NCBI GenBank assembly: GCA_023105745.1
Contig: JALGQZ010000002.1
Coordinates: forward strand, 77,355,285-77,419,284
Direction: 5' to 3'
Source of the DNA: Austropuccinia psidii
Taxonomy: Eukaryota; Basidiomycota; Pucciniomycetes; Pucciniales; Sphaerophragmiaceae
Length of the DNA: 64,000 nt
Shown: positions 44,737-56,535 of the stretch, one piece after another
How positions within the stretch are numbered: position 1 is the first letter of the stretch
Layout of the letters: every line of letters begins with the position of its first letter
The notes under the pieces: generated by a model
Told to the model about the DNA's origin: nothing
Database searches by the model: none
What the model saw: the letters and a program-made list of their open reading frames with translations, nothing else
Made by a program: the position numbers and the translations under genes

Positions 44737-45483
44737 CACCAGGGAGAATCTTGCATCAATCATTGGCGATTGACTTCACATCACACCGTGGTCAGTATAG
44801 AATCTTGCTTCAGTCGCATTAGTGTCACTTTATAGTCACTGAATTTAGTGGGTCACGTCACGTCTGCGTGAAGACAACATCAATCTTCACATGTGTCACA
44901 TGAGAATGTCACTCAAAGCTCAAACCCATTTCAACACTATTCACAATGTCCAGGTAATTACACCTCATGGTGCTACCCAGAATTTTGGCATACTCATATT
45001 TGTGCATGAGAAGACTTCTGCCGCACCGCCTGGTCATCTCACCCCTTTACCATGCCTACTCTCACGCTTGAATTGGCTTCCACATCCCTGCCTAATCCTC
45101 TCCAACGCTGGCCTCACCCACCTAATTCTATCCGCCGCTTACCATCCTTACTCTTGCAGTGCCCTCCCGACATGCCTCTAACGCTGCTTACCATCCTTAC
45201 ACTTGTGGAGTGCCTTCCTGACATGCCTCCGACGCCACTTACCATCCTTATGCTCATATAGTGACCGCCCGACATTCCTCCAATGCTGCTTACCATCTTT
45301 ACGCTTGTGGTGCCCTCCCAACATGCCTCCAACGCTGCTTACCATCCTTACGCTTGTGGAGTGCCTTCACCAGGGCAAATTTCGCATCAATCGCCGGCAA
45401 TTGACTTCATGTCACACTGCTGTCAGTATAAAATCTTGCTTCAGTCGTGTTAGTGTCACATTACAGTCACTGGATTTAGTGGG
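44737..45483. repeat. CpG-rich repeat block
   Basis: A segment of about 118 bp occurs at 44737-44855 and again at 45366-45483 as direct repeats (CTTGCTTCAGTCG and AGTCACTGxATTTAGTGGG shared). Between them lie about five units of a 49-51-bp minisatellite (45130-45365) with the words GCTTACCATCCTTAC and GACATGCCTCC. I count about 25 CpG in 750 bp, far more than elsewhere. Element E is inserted exactly after the second direct repeat. Confidence 0.75.
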
Positions 45484-47091
45484 TGTCACAGGGGCTCTTA
45501 TGGAAGCAAGAGTGGCCTTGCACTCAGGAATTTTGAACTCACTTGGAGGGCGCCAAAGGATATAAGAAATAATAATGATTAAATTTATTTAAAGAAGAAT
45601 AAGGGAAAAGACAATTATGCCAAAGAGAAAGAAAAAGATAAGAAGCCAAAGGCCAAAGGTAATAAGAGAAGCCAACCAAGTGAATTCTCAGTTCACTGTT
45701 TCAACCTGTCAGAAAAGGAAATGGAATTAGCAAAGGATATGGCCACCAATATCCACTGACAGGCAAGGAAGAAAAAGAGAAAAGGTGCTGAATGACTGAC
45801 TTAATATTATCAGTAGCAACTTTAATAAAGTAAAAGAAGATAAAGATAAAAATAAATCCAGTATATTAATTAACTGGGGAAAACGTCCCCAGGTGCTGAA
45901 AGGTGGCCAGTATATGTGAAAAGTTGAAAGACTGATTCTGGAAGGTGAGTCACCGGCTTTATTGTCTGAATTGGGTCAATAAAGATCTGGCCATCTGGAA
46001 ATTCTAACTCTATGACTGAATTCCCACAGTGGAATATGAATTGGCCCAATTGGGCCAAGTACATACAGGTTGATTGATTGCCACCTGTATGGACCAATTG
46101 AGTTGTCCAAGGAGTATTGAAATACTTGATGCCTTGAAAACTGATTGATATAATGTATAACCTCTGAGAATGGCCCTTGGAATAATCGTGAATTAATTGC
46201 CAACCCAACTCCTGCAGGGCCAGGTGATTGGGATCCTTGAATGGTCTTCTGATTGCCGCCATGGATTGCAAGATTGATGAGCTAAGAAGTCCTCCTTTGA
46301 AAGAGGCGTTGGATTTTTTGACCTTGATTTGGAAAGATGGAATTGGGTCCTGAAAATGTCACCATTGAATTTCTGAGCAAAAATGGTGCATAATGGTATA
46401 TAATACCATATATGCACCACTCCTGCAACCTTGACTATGGGGTGCATGGAGGAATGGAAGAATTCCCCTTAAGATGAGGGGAAGGATTGAGCTGAGCAGA
46501 TCTGGTAACCTCTGGTGGGTACCAGGAGCCATGGTGATCCTGGGCCAAAATGGGTCCTATGTTGATTTATGGTCCTTTTGGTGCCATGGTGATTTGTGTC
46601 CAAATTTGGCTCAGGTGGCCAACCTGGCCTTGGGGGCTAGTGGGATGCCCCTTTTGGCCCCATTGGATTAGCCCAAAAAGGGCCTAATTGGCCCAGGGAC
46701 CGTGGACTGTGATTATGGCCCACAGACTCTAGAGGCTGTTGGGGGCCTAAATGGCCCAAAAAGGCCATTTAGGCCACAACCCCCCTAATGGAAAGGGTTG
46801 GCCCAAAGCCAATAATGAGGGCTAGGGGGCCAAAAAAAAATAGAGGCCTGGGGGTTGAGGATATGGGAATTGGCCAGGGAGGCCAATGATGGCAGGATAT
46901 GGCCTGAGGCCATAAATTATGGTTGGGGCCATTATTGGCCAGGGAAGAGTGGTATGGCCAAAGGGTCATAGAGCACCAGAGGGGGCAAAATAGGCAATAA
47001 AGATATGGTGTGGCCAATTGGCCCCAACTTGGTCTCAGGTTGGAATTGCCCCAACACCAATAAGGGAGGGGCATTCTTTGTGGTTGTAACA
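45484..47091 (-). repeat. 3' LTR of element E (1608 bp)
   Basis: On the plus strand it runs TGTCACAGGGGC to GTTGTAACA. The inferred R start AGTTAATTAATATA is on the minus strand at 45875-45862 beside the hairpin CTGGGGACGTTTTCCCCAG. U3 is about 1216 bp and R-U5 about 392 bp. U3 contains the same GGCC-rich block as B (46480-46960). Confidence 0.9.
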
Positions 47092-47105
47092 GTACCCCCT
47101 ACCTT
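47092..47105 (-). promoter_or_regulatory. Polypurine tract of element E
   Basis: On the minus strand AAGGTAGGGGGTAC directly precedes the LTR start TGTTACAACC. Confidence 0.78.
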
Positions 47106-47495
47106 GAATGGTGAGCTCCTGAGCACCAAGATAAGGTAGAAGCCTGTTGAGGCTGTTGAGATGGATTGGACCTAGGGATTCCAGAGTTATTTGAATCTTG
47201 AAAAGAAAAATTTGAACTGATAAAACTTCTGGCATATGAAATGAGGTCGACTTGATCTTCTCTTGACATTTGGCTTTGAGAATGTTGAAGACATGATTTT
47301 GACTTAAAATGTTTGGCATTAAGAGTTATAAGAAAAACAATTTAAGAAAATATAAATAAGAAAAAAGGAAAAGAAAACAAATATGAAGAAAGAAAAAGAA
47401 AATAAAAAGAAAAAATCATTTTTGAGGGGGAGTCCAATCTTCATCATGGATTTTGAAAGTGGCCAAGGACCTGGATAACAGAATTTGATGCCAGG
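47106..47495. other. Non-coding 3' region of element E
   Basis: This 390-bp stretch lies between the polypurine tract and the first 3' UTR motif. It is A/G-rich near 47340-47420. It occupies the place where A and F carry about 2 kb with the antisense gene. No frame is convincing. Confidence 0.55.
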
Positions 47496-47870
47496 TGCTC
47501 ACAGAGTGGCCAAGGTGATGTTTTGAAATGATGTAGACCCCTCAGGGAAGTGCACATTAGGAGAGGAACTTACTTTTGGTAGTTACCACTCTGGCCAGTA
47601 TCATAAATAAGAAAATGCTTGATGAATGTGTTGAAAGGATGATATCTTGCAAAGGAAAAAAAAGAAAGGAATGGTGCATTTTCCCAAGTTTAAATGGCCA
47701 TAAATTGGAATTGATGTTGAAAGCCAGGCCAAAATATCTGCGTCCAAATTGCAAAGTGCTCACAGAGTGGCCAAGGTGATGCTTACAACAGAAAAGAGTA
47801 GAATACCCCTAAAGGTGCATACCAGGAGTGGGACGTACTTTTGGTAATTCCTCTCCCCACCAAGCACCAT
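47496..47870 (-). repeat. Duplicated 3' UTR motif of element E
   Basis: The same motif as in element A (4955-5424) occurs at 47496-47603 and 47756-47870 on the minus strand. It has GTAAGT or GTACGT in the middle and CACCTTGGCCACTCTGTGAG at the end. The spacing is 260 bp here and 363 bp in A. Confidence 0.8.
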
Positions 47871-47879
47871 AAAAATTCA

Positions 47880-48920
47880 AGCTTTTGAAGAATTGGTTCC
47901 TGGCTTGTCAGGATACAAAGAATGAAAGTCTTTGACAAGTTCAGGACAATTCTTGAGGCTTTCAGCTGGTTCCCATGTGGATCTTTCTGACTCTTGACTG
48001 AAACCTTTCAGTTCCACCAGATACCATAACTTTCTTCTCTTGAGCTTTCAATCCAGTATTTGAGAGACTTTCCATTCCTCTTCTTCTTCAATGATGATTG
48101 GAGGAGGAGGCTCTTGATGCAGATTTGGGATTGTTGATTTTTTGACTGGTTCCAAAAGTGAAATATGGAAGACTGGGTGGATGGATTTCCATTGAGGTGG
48201 AAGCTTGAGGTGGTAAGCATGAGTACTGAATCTCTTCAAGATTGTAAAAGGACCCAACCATCTTTCAGACAGCTTTTTTGGTGGGTCTGGTTGATTTGAT
48301 GTTCTTGGAAGAAAGCCATACCATGTCACCAGGATTGAAATCAGGTGGACTTGCTCTACTTTTATCTGCATACCTCTTAAACCGGTTTATGGGAACTTCA
48401 AGTTCTCTCTTGACATCTTTCTGTACTGATTGAATTTTGGTTGATAAATTTCCAGAAGGAGTATCTTGAGTGATGTGAGCTGAGTCAAATTGTGGATCTC
48501 TTCCATAAAAAGTGAAAAACGGTGATTGCTTGGTTGAAGAGTGATCAGAATTATTGTAGGCAAATTCAGCCAAAGGGAGCCAGGTGTTCCAATCATCTTG
48601 ATGATAACTGACATACATCCAAATATACTGCTCTAGTATCTGATTTACCCTCTCTGTCTGTCCATCAGTCTCTGGATGGTAAGCAGTTGACAGATCTCTT
48701 GAAATCTTGAGCTGCTAACAAAGATTGGTACAAAAGGGAGAAACAAAAAGGGGGCCTCTATCACTGACAATGCTTGAAGGAAGGCCATTCTTTGAAAAGA
48801 TATTCTTGATGAATAGATGGGCCAAATCCAGTGAAGTGATTGAAGACATTGTTGGAATGAAAACTGCCATTTTTGGGAACCTGTCCACTATGACAAGGAT
48901 TTAGTCAAAGGAATTGGACA
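47880..48920 (-). pseudogene. Integrase C-terminus and chromodomain of element E
   Basis: The chromodomain (EWKVSQILD, WYLVELKGF, STWEP) lies at about 48070-47890 and is split by a frame change. Upstream pieces 48371-48048 (SERWLGPFTILKRF, VHPVFHISLLEP) and 48618-48265 (WNTWLPLAEFAYNN) are the integrase C-terminal region. The Trp of the usual EWKGF is Leu here. Confidence 0.8.
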
Positions 48921-49455
48921 GTGGCAATCAAGTGATGAAATCCATTGAAAGACAAATCCAAGGGCCATTTGGAATTGGAAGAGGTTTGAGGAGTCCAAAC
49001 TTCTTATGATGAATATTCTTGTTTCTTGAACACTTTTGACAGGATAAGACATAATCCTTGATAAATTGAGTCATGCCGGACCAGTGGGAATCCCGCTTGA
49101 CACGTTTGAGAGTCTTCTCTTGGCCAGGGCGTTCAGCTAGAGGAGAGTCATGACACTTTTGAAAAATTCTAAGTTGAATTGTGGGGTTATTTGGGACCAC
49201 CACCCGATCTTTGAAGAGAAGAAGTTTGGAAGAGGAATCAAGAGAATAATCCTGAATAGATTTACCTTTGCCCAAGTCTTGAAGGATACTTCTGTACTGA
49301 GGATCTTGCCATAGAGCCTTCTGAATTGAATCAATGAAGTTTGAAAAGGATTCCACCTTGACTGCAAAATATCTTGAAGGTTGGATTTCATCCTGCTTGA
49401 TGAGCTGTTGAACGTTCATTGGATTCTTGCTGATGAAATCCTCCCCCCTCTCCAT
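48921..49455 (-). pseudogene. Integrase N-terminal region of element E
   Basis: A piece of 175 codons contains the HHCC finger with HDSPLAERPGQ (the second His is Arg) and LSCQKCSRNK (both Cys present), and the first core Asp in SMDFIT. Comparison with A shows that each copy has lost a different zinc ligand. Confidence 0.78.
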
Positions 49456-50023
49456 ATAAATGTTGTCCCAATGTGATAAGGCATCCGGAAGAGTAGCTAG
49501 GTGGCCAGGGCGGTAAGTGATTTAGAAGTGAAATTCAGAGAGGAATTCAGCCCAGTGGGCTTGATGGAGATTAAGGACTTTGGAAGACATGAAGTATTGA
49601 AGAGAAGAATGATTGGTGAGAACTTCAAAAGGGGAAGAGAGAAAGAAGAAAAGCCCTCCAGCACTTGAGAGCCCAGACTATGCCAAGGAGCTCCTTGGCA
49701 TGAATGTCATAGTTGAGCTCTGCTGGGAGAAGCGTGTGGCTGTCAAATGCAATGGGATGTTTTCCTGAGTCAGAGACCTGACTCAGTATGGCACCCAAAT
49801 CATAATTGGATTCATCTGTCTCTACAATGGTGGGTAGAGAAGGATTGAAGTGGGATAGGACTGGAGCAGTGGTGAAGGCCTCTTTTAGTTGGCAAAAATG
49901 ACTAAGAGCTTCCTCATTGAGGGGAAAACAGGAATCTTTCTTGAGGAAATTGGTGAGTTAACTGATCTTCTTTGAATAATTCTTGATGAAATGGCGGTAG
50001 AAGTTGGCAAAGCCAAGGAATGA
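49456..50023 (-). pseudogene. RNase H of element E
   Basis: The TDESNYDLGAILSQ (first Asp), AKELLGIVWAL (Glu) and LTNHSSLQYF blocks are recognisable, but frameshifts and a stop near 49520 interrupt them. In the last block the expected Asp is Asn. Confidence 0.7.
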
Positions 50024-50839
50024 TTAAAGAGCATTGAGGTTTCTTGGAGGTGGCCAATTGAGAATCTTCTGGACTTTTGCTTGGTCCATCTTGAGGCCTT
50101 CAGAAGGCACAACAAAACCAAGGTATTCTACATGAGAGACATGAAATAGGCACTTTGAAGCCTTAGCAAAAAGGTTTTTGGCTCTGAGTCTGGAAAGAAC
50201 AGTGGACACATGAGTGCCATGTTCTTCCTCAGATTTGGAACAGACCATAATGTCATCCAAATAAACCACAACATAAACATGAAGAAGATCTTTTAAAATA
50301 TCATCGACAAGATTCTGAAAAGAGGCAGGAGCATTGGTGAGCCCAAATGGCATAACCAAGTACTCATAACTGCCATATTTAGTTCTGAAGCATGTCAAAT
50401 GTTCATCACCCTCCTTGATTCTGAGCAGGCTATATGCACCACGCAAATCAATCTTGGAGAAGATAAAAGAAACATTAAAAACATTTAGAAGCTGATTCAT
50501 AGGAGGAACAGGATACTAGTTCTTCCTAGTAAAAGCATTGAGTTTGCGGTAATCAACACCCAAACAGAGGCCATCATGTTCCTTTTTGACAAAGAGGACA
50601 GGTGCTCCTGTTGAAGAGGAGGTTGGCCAGATGAAAACTTTCTCTACATTATCTGAAATGTAGGCCCTGAGTGTATCTGACTCTTGTTTGGATAAAGAGT
50701 GGATCACCCCAGCTGGAGGTAGAGACCCCTCCAGCTTGATATGCTGATCACAGGCGCGGTGAGGAGGAAGTTTCTCTGCTTTCACCTTGAAGAATACATC
50801 TAAATAGTGGTGATAAGCAGAAGGAACAACCTGAAACAC
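50024..50839 (-). pseudogene. Reverse transcriptase of element E
   Basis: Pieces 50839-50516 and 50500-50024 are in one frame separated by a single stop. YLDD is intact at about 50270-50260, with [13 protein letters not shown] upstream. This copy serves as the uninterrupted reference for the A insertion point in B. Confidence 0.85.
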
Positions 50840-50848
50840 GGTTTCTAC

Positions 50849-51660
50849 TTATTCTGGCTCTTCCTCCTCATCCCACAACTCCTCCAGGGAGTCATGATAA
50901 GAAGAAGGAGGAAGGTCCATCTTCCCAAAGAAGAGATGAAGTGAAGATACAGAATTATCTTCTCCAAAATCTTGAATCTCTTTGAAGACTTCATATTCAG
51001 ATAATGGTAATGACTGAGGGGAATTTATGGAAGGAATATGGACAGAAGATGGAAATGATGGTGTTCTAGAATCACCAACCAGAGCTGCACATGATTTGGC
51101 AGAAGAAAAGTAATTATGGAAAGATTTAGAAGGATCAGAATAGTCCTTATGATCAGCATTAAAGGTGATCATCCATTGCCCCCAATCAATAGAAGGATTA
51201 AAATGATTCAGAAAGTCAAAGCCCAATATGGGGTCTTCTCCCTTGGGAGTGTCAATGACTAAAAAGTCCATTCAAAGCTTGGGAAGGAAGGGAGCTCAAC
51301 CATATATTTAGTATGGTGCGTCACAAATAAGGGAGGGGACTCAGAGGAGTCCAAGATGATAAGAGGAATCTTCTCTAGAAGTTCTGACCCAGTCAATGAG
51401 TACTTGTGAACAAACTGTTTTGCAATAAATGAGTGTGTAGCACCATAATCAATGAGGATACTGTGAAAAACATCAGAAAGAGAAGAAAAACAAAGAATTT
51501 AAGAGAATTCTTCACACCATTATTCAGAATGCACAATTGTGCTCTGGATGGAAAAGAGTGAAGACCATTGAACACAACATGATCTTCACTCAGGCTTTTG
51601 CCTGGCTGGGAGAACTGTGTGACGGTTGGGTAAGCTTTTTTTGAGGCCTTTTGAAACAAG
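50849..51660 (-). pseudogene. Protease and linker of element E
   Basis: Piece 51271-50849 contains the ILGFDFLNHFNP motif and the acidic linker. The active-site region (about 51460-51440) reads LIDYGATHSF, so D-S-G has become D-Y-G. Piece 51659-51393 runs from the gag C-terminus into protease in one frame, suggesting that the ancestral Gag-Pol was continuous. Confidence 0.75.
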
Positions 51661-52865
51661 AATCAATACTATTCTTCCCATCACAATAAGTACACAAGCC
51701 CTCCTTGATTATTCTTTCTTTTTCAGAACCTTTCAACTTGAAGTCCTTATTCAACAAGGAAGAATGGGGCTTGTCCTGATTTTGAGAATGAAAATTCTTC
51801 TTCTTATGACTTAAGCTTGAAGAATTTTGATGATGAGAACAGTTTTACTTTGAGGCTTCAGGATTCTTCTCCTTTTGCCTCTCCTGGTACCTGGTATCAA
51901 GTTCCAGGCTGATGTCCATTAAGTCTCGAAGAGAATCAATGTTTGAAGGATGGGAAGCCAATTAGTCCAGAATCCTGGAGGACAAATGCTTCCTTAAATG
52001 ATGAATAAGGGCCCTTTCACCCCAATCTCCAATTCTTGAAACCAAACTCCTGAAATCAGAGATGTATAAGGCAGCATGCCGACCTTCTTTCATGCTAAGG
52101 CCACCGACTCTGCTTCAGCCTTTCTAACTTCATTTGGGTCCCCAAATAAAGTGAAGAGTTGGGATTCAAACAATGGCCATGAATTAAGAAGATATCTTGA
52201 GTCTTGATTAGTGAGAGTGGAAACATAAGGCTCAATCCATTTTGCAGCCCTGCCAACTAGAAATGAAGTGGCATAAAGAACTTTCTTTCTGTCTTGAGAA
52301 AAATGTGCCGGGTCACTGTGAAAAATAAGTGGACAAGACTAAATAAAACTTCTGACTTTGAAGGGTTGAGTCCCATAAAAACATTCAGGTACCCTCATAG
52401 ATGGAGTCTTGAAGGGTGGTGGTCTGGAAACTTCAGAAGATGCAGCAGCTTGAAGATTGGCCATAATTTGTGTCATTTGCTGCATGATGGCCAATAAGGA
52501 TGGTTCAGACTGGTGAGAGACAGGCTGATAAGACTGGTCTAGAGCTGGTCCTCTGGTGCCTTCAGATGCTCCCACAGGAGCAGGAGAAGCCTTAGTTCCA
52601 TCAGACTCCTCCTCTTCAACATATTCACCTAAACCTCCCAATTTAGTCCTTTACATGCCTGAAAAAGAATTGGATCTTCTTGTCACTCTTCCTTCCTTCC
52701 TGGATGGTGCTGCTCCCTCCTTGATTGGTCCTCTGTCTAATTGGGCCTTCAGTGGTTGAACTTCTGGGGTCCCATCAAGAGGAGCTCTTGGAGTAGGAGT
52801 CAGAACAGCCTGAGCTTGGGCCTGAAATCTTGTCTGTCTTTCAGGAGGTGAGTGTTGGAGTGGAA
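51661..52865 (-). pseudogene. Gag of element E
   Basis: The retrotransposon_gag domain and N-terminal acidic region (52641-52339) are clear but interrupted. The zinc knuckle near 51690 has lost its His (Asn). The start codon equivalent to 21662 in B reads ATT. Confidence 0.72.
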
Positions 52866-53470
52866 TGAATGAATAAAGTTAAAATCTGAATGAAAATAAT
52901 TGAAACTTGAATGAACAACTTGAGGCAAAACCGAAATAGTCTTGAAGTTCAAATCAAAATCAAATCTTGAGGAAAAATCAATAATTCAATCAATCAAAAT
53001 CGAATTTCGATGAATTCAAACTCAAATATTGCAGAAATATCAATAAATCAATCAATTCTTGAGGTCAAAATCAATTTAAGTCAATTTTCTTGATGTGAAT
53101 GTCAATTTATGTCAAATCAATCAGTCAAAATCAAAATCAAGTGAGATCTTCTTGAAAAAATCAAAATTCTTGAAGAACAAATCAAATATGAATCTTGATT
53201 TGAAGATGTGTCTGAATGATAATAATGATCAATTTGAATTTCAATAATGAGGGCCTGAATATGAAAGATTTGATGAATTTAATGAAGCTGAAAATGAGAT
53301 AGAAACAAAAATAGGGCAGCTTTCAAATTTCAGAAGGAAGAAATTAATGAGAGAAATTTGAGAGGTGACGAATAAATCATAAGTTCATAAAACGTTAAAG
53401 TGTCATAATTTTGATTAAGTGAAATGAATTAAGCAAAATATAAGAATGAATGAAAAGAAGAAAAATTAGG
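52866..53470 (-). other. 5' leader of element E
   Basis: This is an ATCAA/TCAAT-rich non-coding leader homologous to that of B, about 600 bp long. No gene is seen in it. Confidence 0.55.
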
Positions 53471-53485
53471 AGTTAATTAATATAA
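53471..53485 (-). promoter_or_regulatory. Primer-binding site of element E (self-priming type)
   Basis: AGTTAATTAATATAA on the plus strand is directly next to the LTR edge at 53486. The 14 bases 53471-53484 are the exact reverse complement of 45862-45875, the inferred start of R in the E LTR. Confidence 0.68.
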
Positions 53486-53639
53486 TGTCACAGGGGCTCT
53501 TATGGAAGCAAGAGTTTCCTGGCGCTCAGGAATCAAGAACTCACTTGGAGGGCTCCAAAGGATATAAGAAATAATAATGATTAAATTTCCTTAAAGAAGA
53601 ATAAGGGAAAAGACAAGTATGCCAAAGATAAAGGGAAAA
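53486..53639 (-). repeat. 5' LTR of element E, inner 154 bp
   Basis: It begins TGTCACAGGGGC like the other LTR and is cut at 53639 by element D. Its last bases, GAAAA (53635-53639), should be the D target duplication; the other side is off-window. Confidence 0.85.
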
Positions 53640-55834
53640 TGTGAGCCTGTGAGGTATGTATGACATACCCATAAGGCCACAAATGATTTTACAAACAGTT
53701 AATTTTGTCTTAAACAGACTTTGTAGTTGAATTTAAAATAAAAAACAATAAAAAATAAGTATAACTTTTTTTTGGATAAACAAAGTTATAAATATTATGT
53801 CATTTTTGGATTCTACGCCAAAAATAACCTAGGGTACACCCATAGGGTGTTATACCCAAAACCACTTATTTTTTATGTTATTGGAATATTTAAGAATCTC
53901 ACAGTACCAATGTAACTTTTTTAACACTTTTTTAAATTGTTAAATTTAAGCTTAAATAAGCTTAAATTTAAAAATGCATAAGGTTAATGCAAACTTACCA
54001 AAATTTTAGTTAAAATTGAGGTGTGGTGTATATTTACTGAATTGGCTAAGGATCTGCCATACAGAATGTACATCCTGCGTGAGCTCAATTTAAAAGGGTT
54101 TAAGGCCATAGTATGGCTTTAAATAAATAAAAGGGCAAAATCCACGCAAAAAGGTGGGACAAAGGAAAAAGACCAAATAGAGCTGGGGTACCCAACTTTT
54201 TGGATCTGCAAGGATTCAATTAAGGTTGTCCACCTGTATTGGAGGATTTTCAACCTGATTTAAACTTTAAGATTAGACTTTGATCCAACCTTAAGGTTTA
54301 AACTGGTTTTATCCCAATTTGGACAGGAATTTCAAGCTGCCAAAGGGTAAATCCCAATATGCAGGCTTGAAATCAAGGTTTTAAGAACTTTCAGAGCTTA
54401 ATTAAGCTTAAAAAACTTAAATAAGCTTAAAACTTTAAAGTTTCAAGCATTAAAACCTTATCAAAACTTAAGGTTTAGTGTATTTTGCTATTTTACGTGG
54501 AAAAATAGCAATAACTTCAAAAATTCATTCAAAATCCGGTTCTTTAAGGATTTGCTTGAAAATTTCACACAACTTAGAATTTAATATTATCAATATATAA
54601 ATTAAATTTTGAGTATCTTTTATAAATAAATTTCCTGGGTAATTAGCCTGGAAATTTACTCTTTTAATTAAACTCAAAGAAATTTATGATTTCTTTAAAA
54701 ATTAATTAAAAATTGAGTTTAAGAGATTTCTACTTGAAACTCTATTTTTTAAGTTGTTCATGTGATGAACTTTAATATAAATAAGCTTATTTATATTAAA
54801 AACTTAAAATAATTAGTTTAAATGAGGATTAAAGTTACATGGAGTTAAGAATAACACTGGTAACTTTAAATTGGAAGTAAAAATAAGTTGCCTTAAGTTA
54901 AGAACTTTATTTTTAAGCATGGTTTTTCAGTTTTGACCTGAGCACGCCCTCTACATCCATTATGAATCATGAGAGCTGCTCTGAAGACATAAAAAGAGTC
55001 TTTTCATCACTGTTTTTGTCCATCATTCATTATCAATCCAATCATATTAGACATTTAAACAGGTAAAGTTTTATTAAATATAAAATCTTATTATTAAAAG
55101 TAATTCTTAAGTTATTTTTATTCTTTATTTATTGAAATTAAAGAATTGAAGTCATAGAATTCAGATTATTGTTGTAATCACCAATAATATATTTTATTAT
55201 ATAAAATTATCTTCTTAAATATCTTTTAAAATCCACAAATTCCTCTAAAAAACTCTTTAATCATAATTTATATTATAAAAAGTTGTTTTATCTTTAAATT
55301 TATTGATTTTTGACGTGTTTTTAACTTATAATTATTATTTAATATTATAACTGTTGTTGTTTGACTTATTATATTAAATAAATCTTATAAGTAAGTTTTC
55401 TCTAAAAATTCTATATTTTTTTGTCTAGTATTAGTTTTTTTTTATATATAGAATTTTCTCTATAAGAATTATTTCTGCACAGTGTGTGTTTTAATTCTTT
55501 TATAAATAATATTTATATTATTTATAAGTGGTTAAATATTTATATTTTCCACGTGTAATTGTCTCATTAAGAGCTTTACACTTCTTATTGTTATAACTGT
55601 CAGTGACTATAACAATAATAGAATAATTATAATTTATTATAATTATTATATTTTTTTATTATTATATTATTATAATAATAATTAAATTTATTTTTTTTAT
55701 ATATAATTATTTTTAATAATTATATTTAAATTTGTGGTTATAATATTTTATTATATTATATTTTTCTACTGAGGACAGTCATAGTACTCTTGATATTGTT
55801 ACTATTATCTAGAGTATCATAGACAAACCTTACA
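53640..55834 (+). repeat. 5' LTR of element D (2195 bp)
   Basis: It runs TGTGAGCCTGTGAG to AAACCTTACA. A TATA-like ACATAAAAAGAG lies near 54987. A 20-bp segment near 54405 (AAACTTAAATAAGCTTAAAA area) is missing from the 3' LTR, probably by slippage. The last kilobase is extremely A+T-rich. Confidence 0.93.
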
Positions 55835-55854
55835 TTTGGGGGCCTGGCCGTGAT
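55835..55854 (+). promoter_or_regulatory. Primer-binding site of element D, tRNA-Pro-like
   Basis: TTTGGGGGCCTGGCCGTGAT follows the LTR. From TGG onward it matches 14 of 18 positions of the well-known tRNA-Pro primer site (TGGGGGCTCGTCCGGGAT). The fungal tRNA itself was not checked. Confidence 0.65.
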
Positions 55855-56535
55855 TTTAAACCAATTTTTGGGACATAAATCATATTCTAGACCTTATTTT
55901 ACTATTTCTGACGTAAAATTGCCATATTTGTCTAAATATTGGCTTTTTTGGGACTTATCCCTTATAAATAATCTTTATAATATTAATAAAGTTATTTTTT
56001 TCTTAAGAATATTGTTTGAAACGATATACTATTGAGTGACTTGGAATAAATTTCTTTTGTCTAACTAGTGGCTTTTTCACATCACAGACTTGAAATTTAT
56101 TCTTTGAGTTATTCTAGTATAAAGTGAATAATAATACAATTTTGATTAATTAACTTGTTAATTGCATAATTATTGTTTCTTTAAAGAAAATAATAAATCA
56201 AATAAAAAAATCTTTACTAAAAACATTTTTTCTTTTTATCTTAGACATTTTTCTTTATTTTTGAAGTAATTTGCCATACAATTACATTAAAACAACTTTA
56301 TTTAATAAGTTGAGTTTATAAGTTATTTTCATTATTTGATAAAATAACTTATATTTTTAATTTTCTCTAGTGTCTTCCATCAGAGAAAATTCTTCAGACT
56401 CTGAAGCCTCAGAGTCCAGTATTGAAATTCAAACCAGTCCAGCACCAAGGGGTTTAATAACCAAAGAGCCCTTTAAAGGTCCTGCAGGTGAATTCAATTC
56501 AATTTTACTCTATTTTTTATTAGAATTGACGTGAA
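55855..56535 (+). other. Leader of element D
   Basis: A+T-rich non-coding leader. Bases 56370-56490 look coding (Ser/Glu/Pro-rich) and end CCTGCAG/GTGAAT, with a TTTTTTATTAG just before the gag start. The implied intron would be only about 36 bp, so I do not call it. Confidence 0.45.

Larger units (their letters stand above)
45484..53639 (-). mobile_element. Element E: B-type Ty3/gypsy chromovirus, interrupted by D
   Basis: This minus-strand element has 3' LTR 45484-47091, 3' UTR motif pair, chromodomain, integrase, RNase H, RT, protease, gag, leader, PBS and the first 154 bp of the 5' LTR, where element D is inserted. The rest of the 5' LTR is beyond the window. It lacks the antisense zinc-cluster gene. 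Pol is broken into many pieces in different frames. Confidence 0.92.

Noticed and set aside
56488..56523. Possible leader intron in element D (GTGAAT to TAG)
   Set aside because: Only 36 bp, shorter than the introns seen here (50-87 bp), and no matching structure in C.
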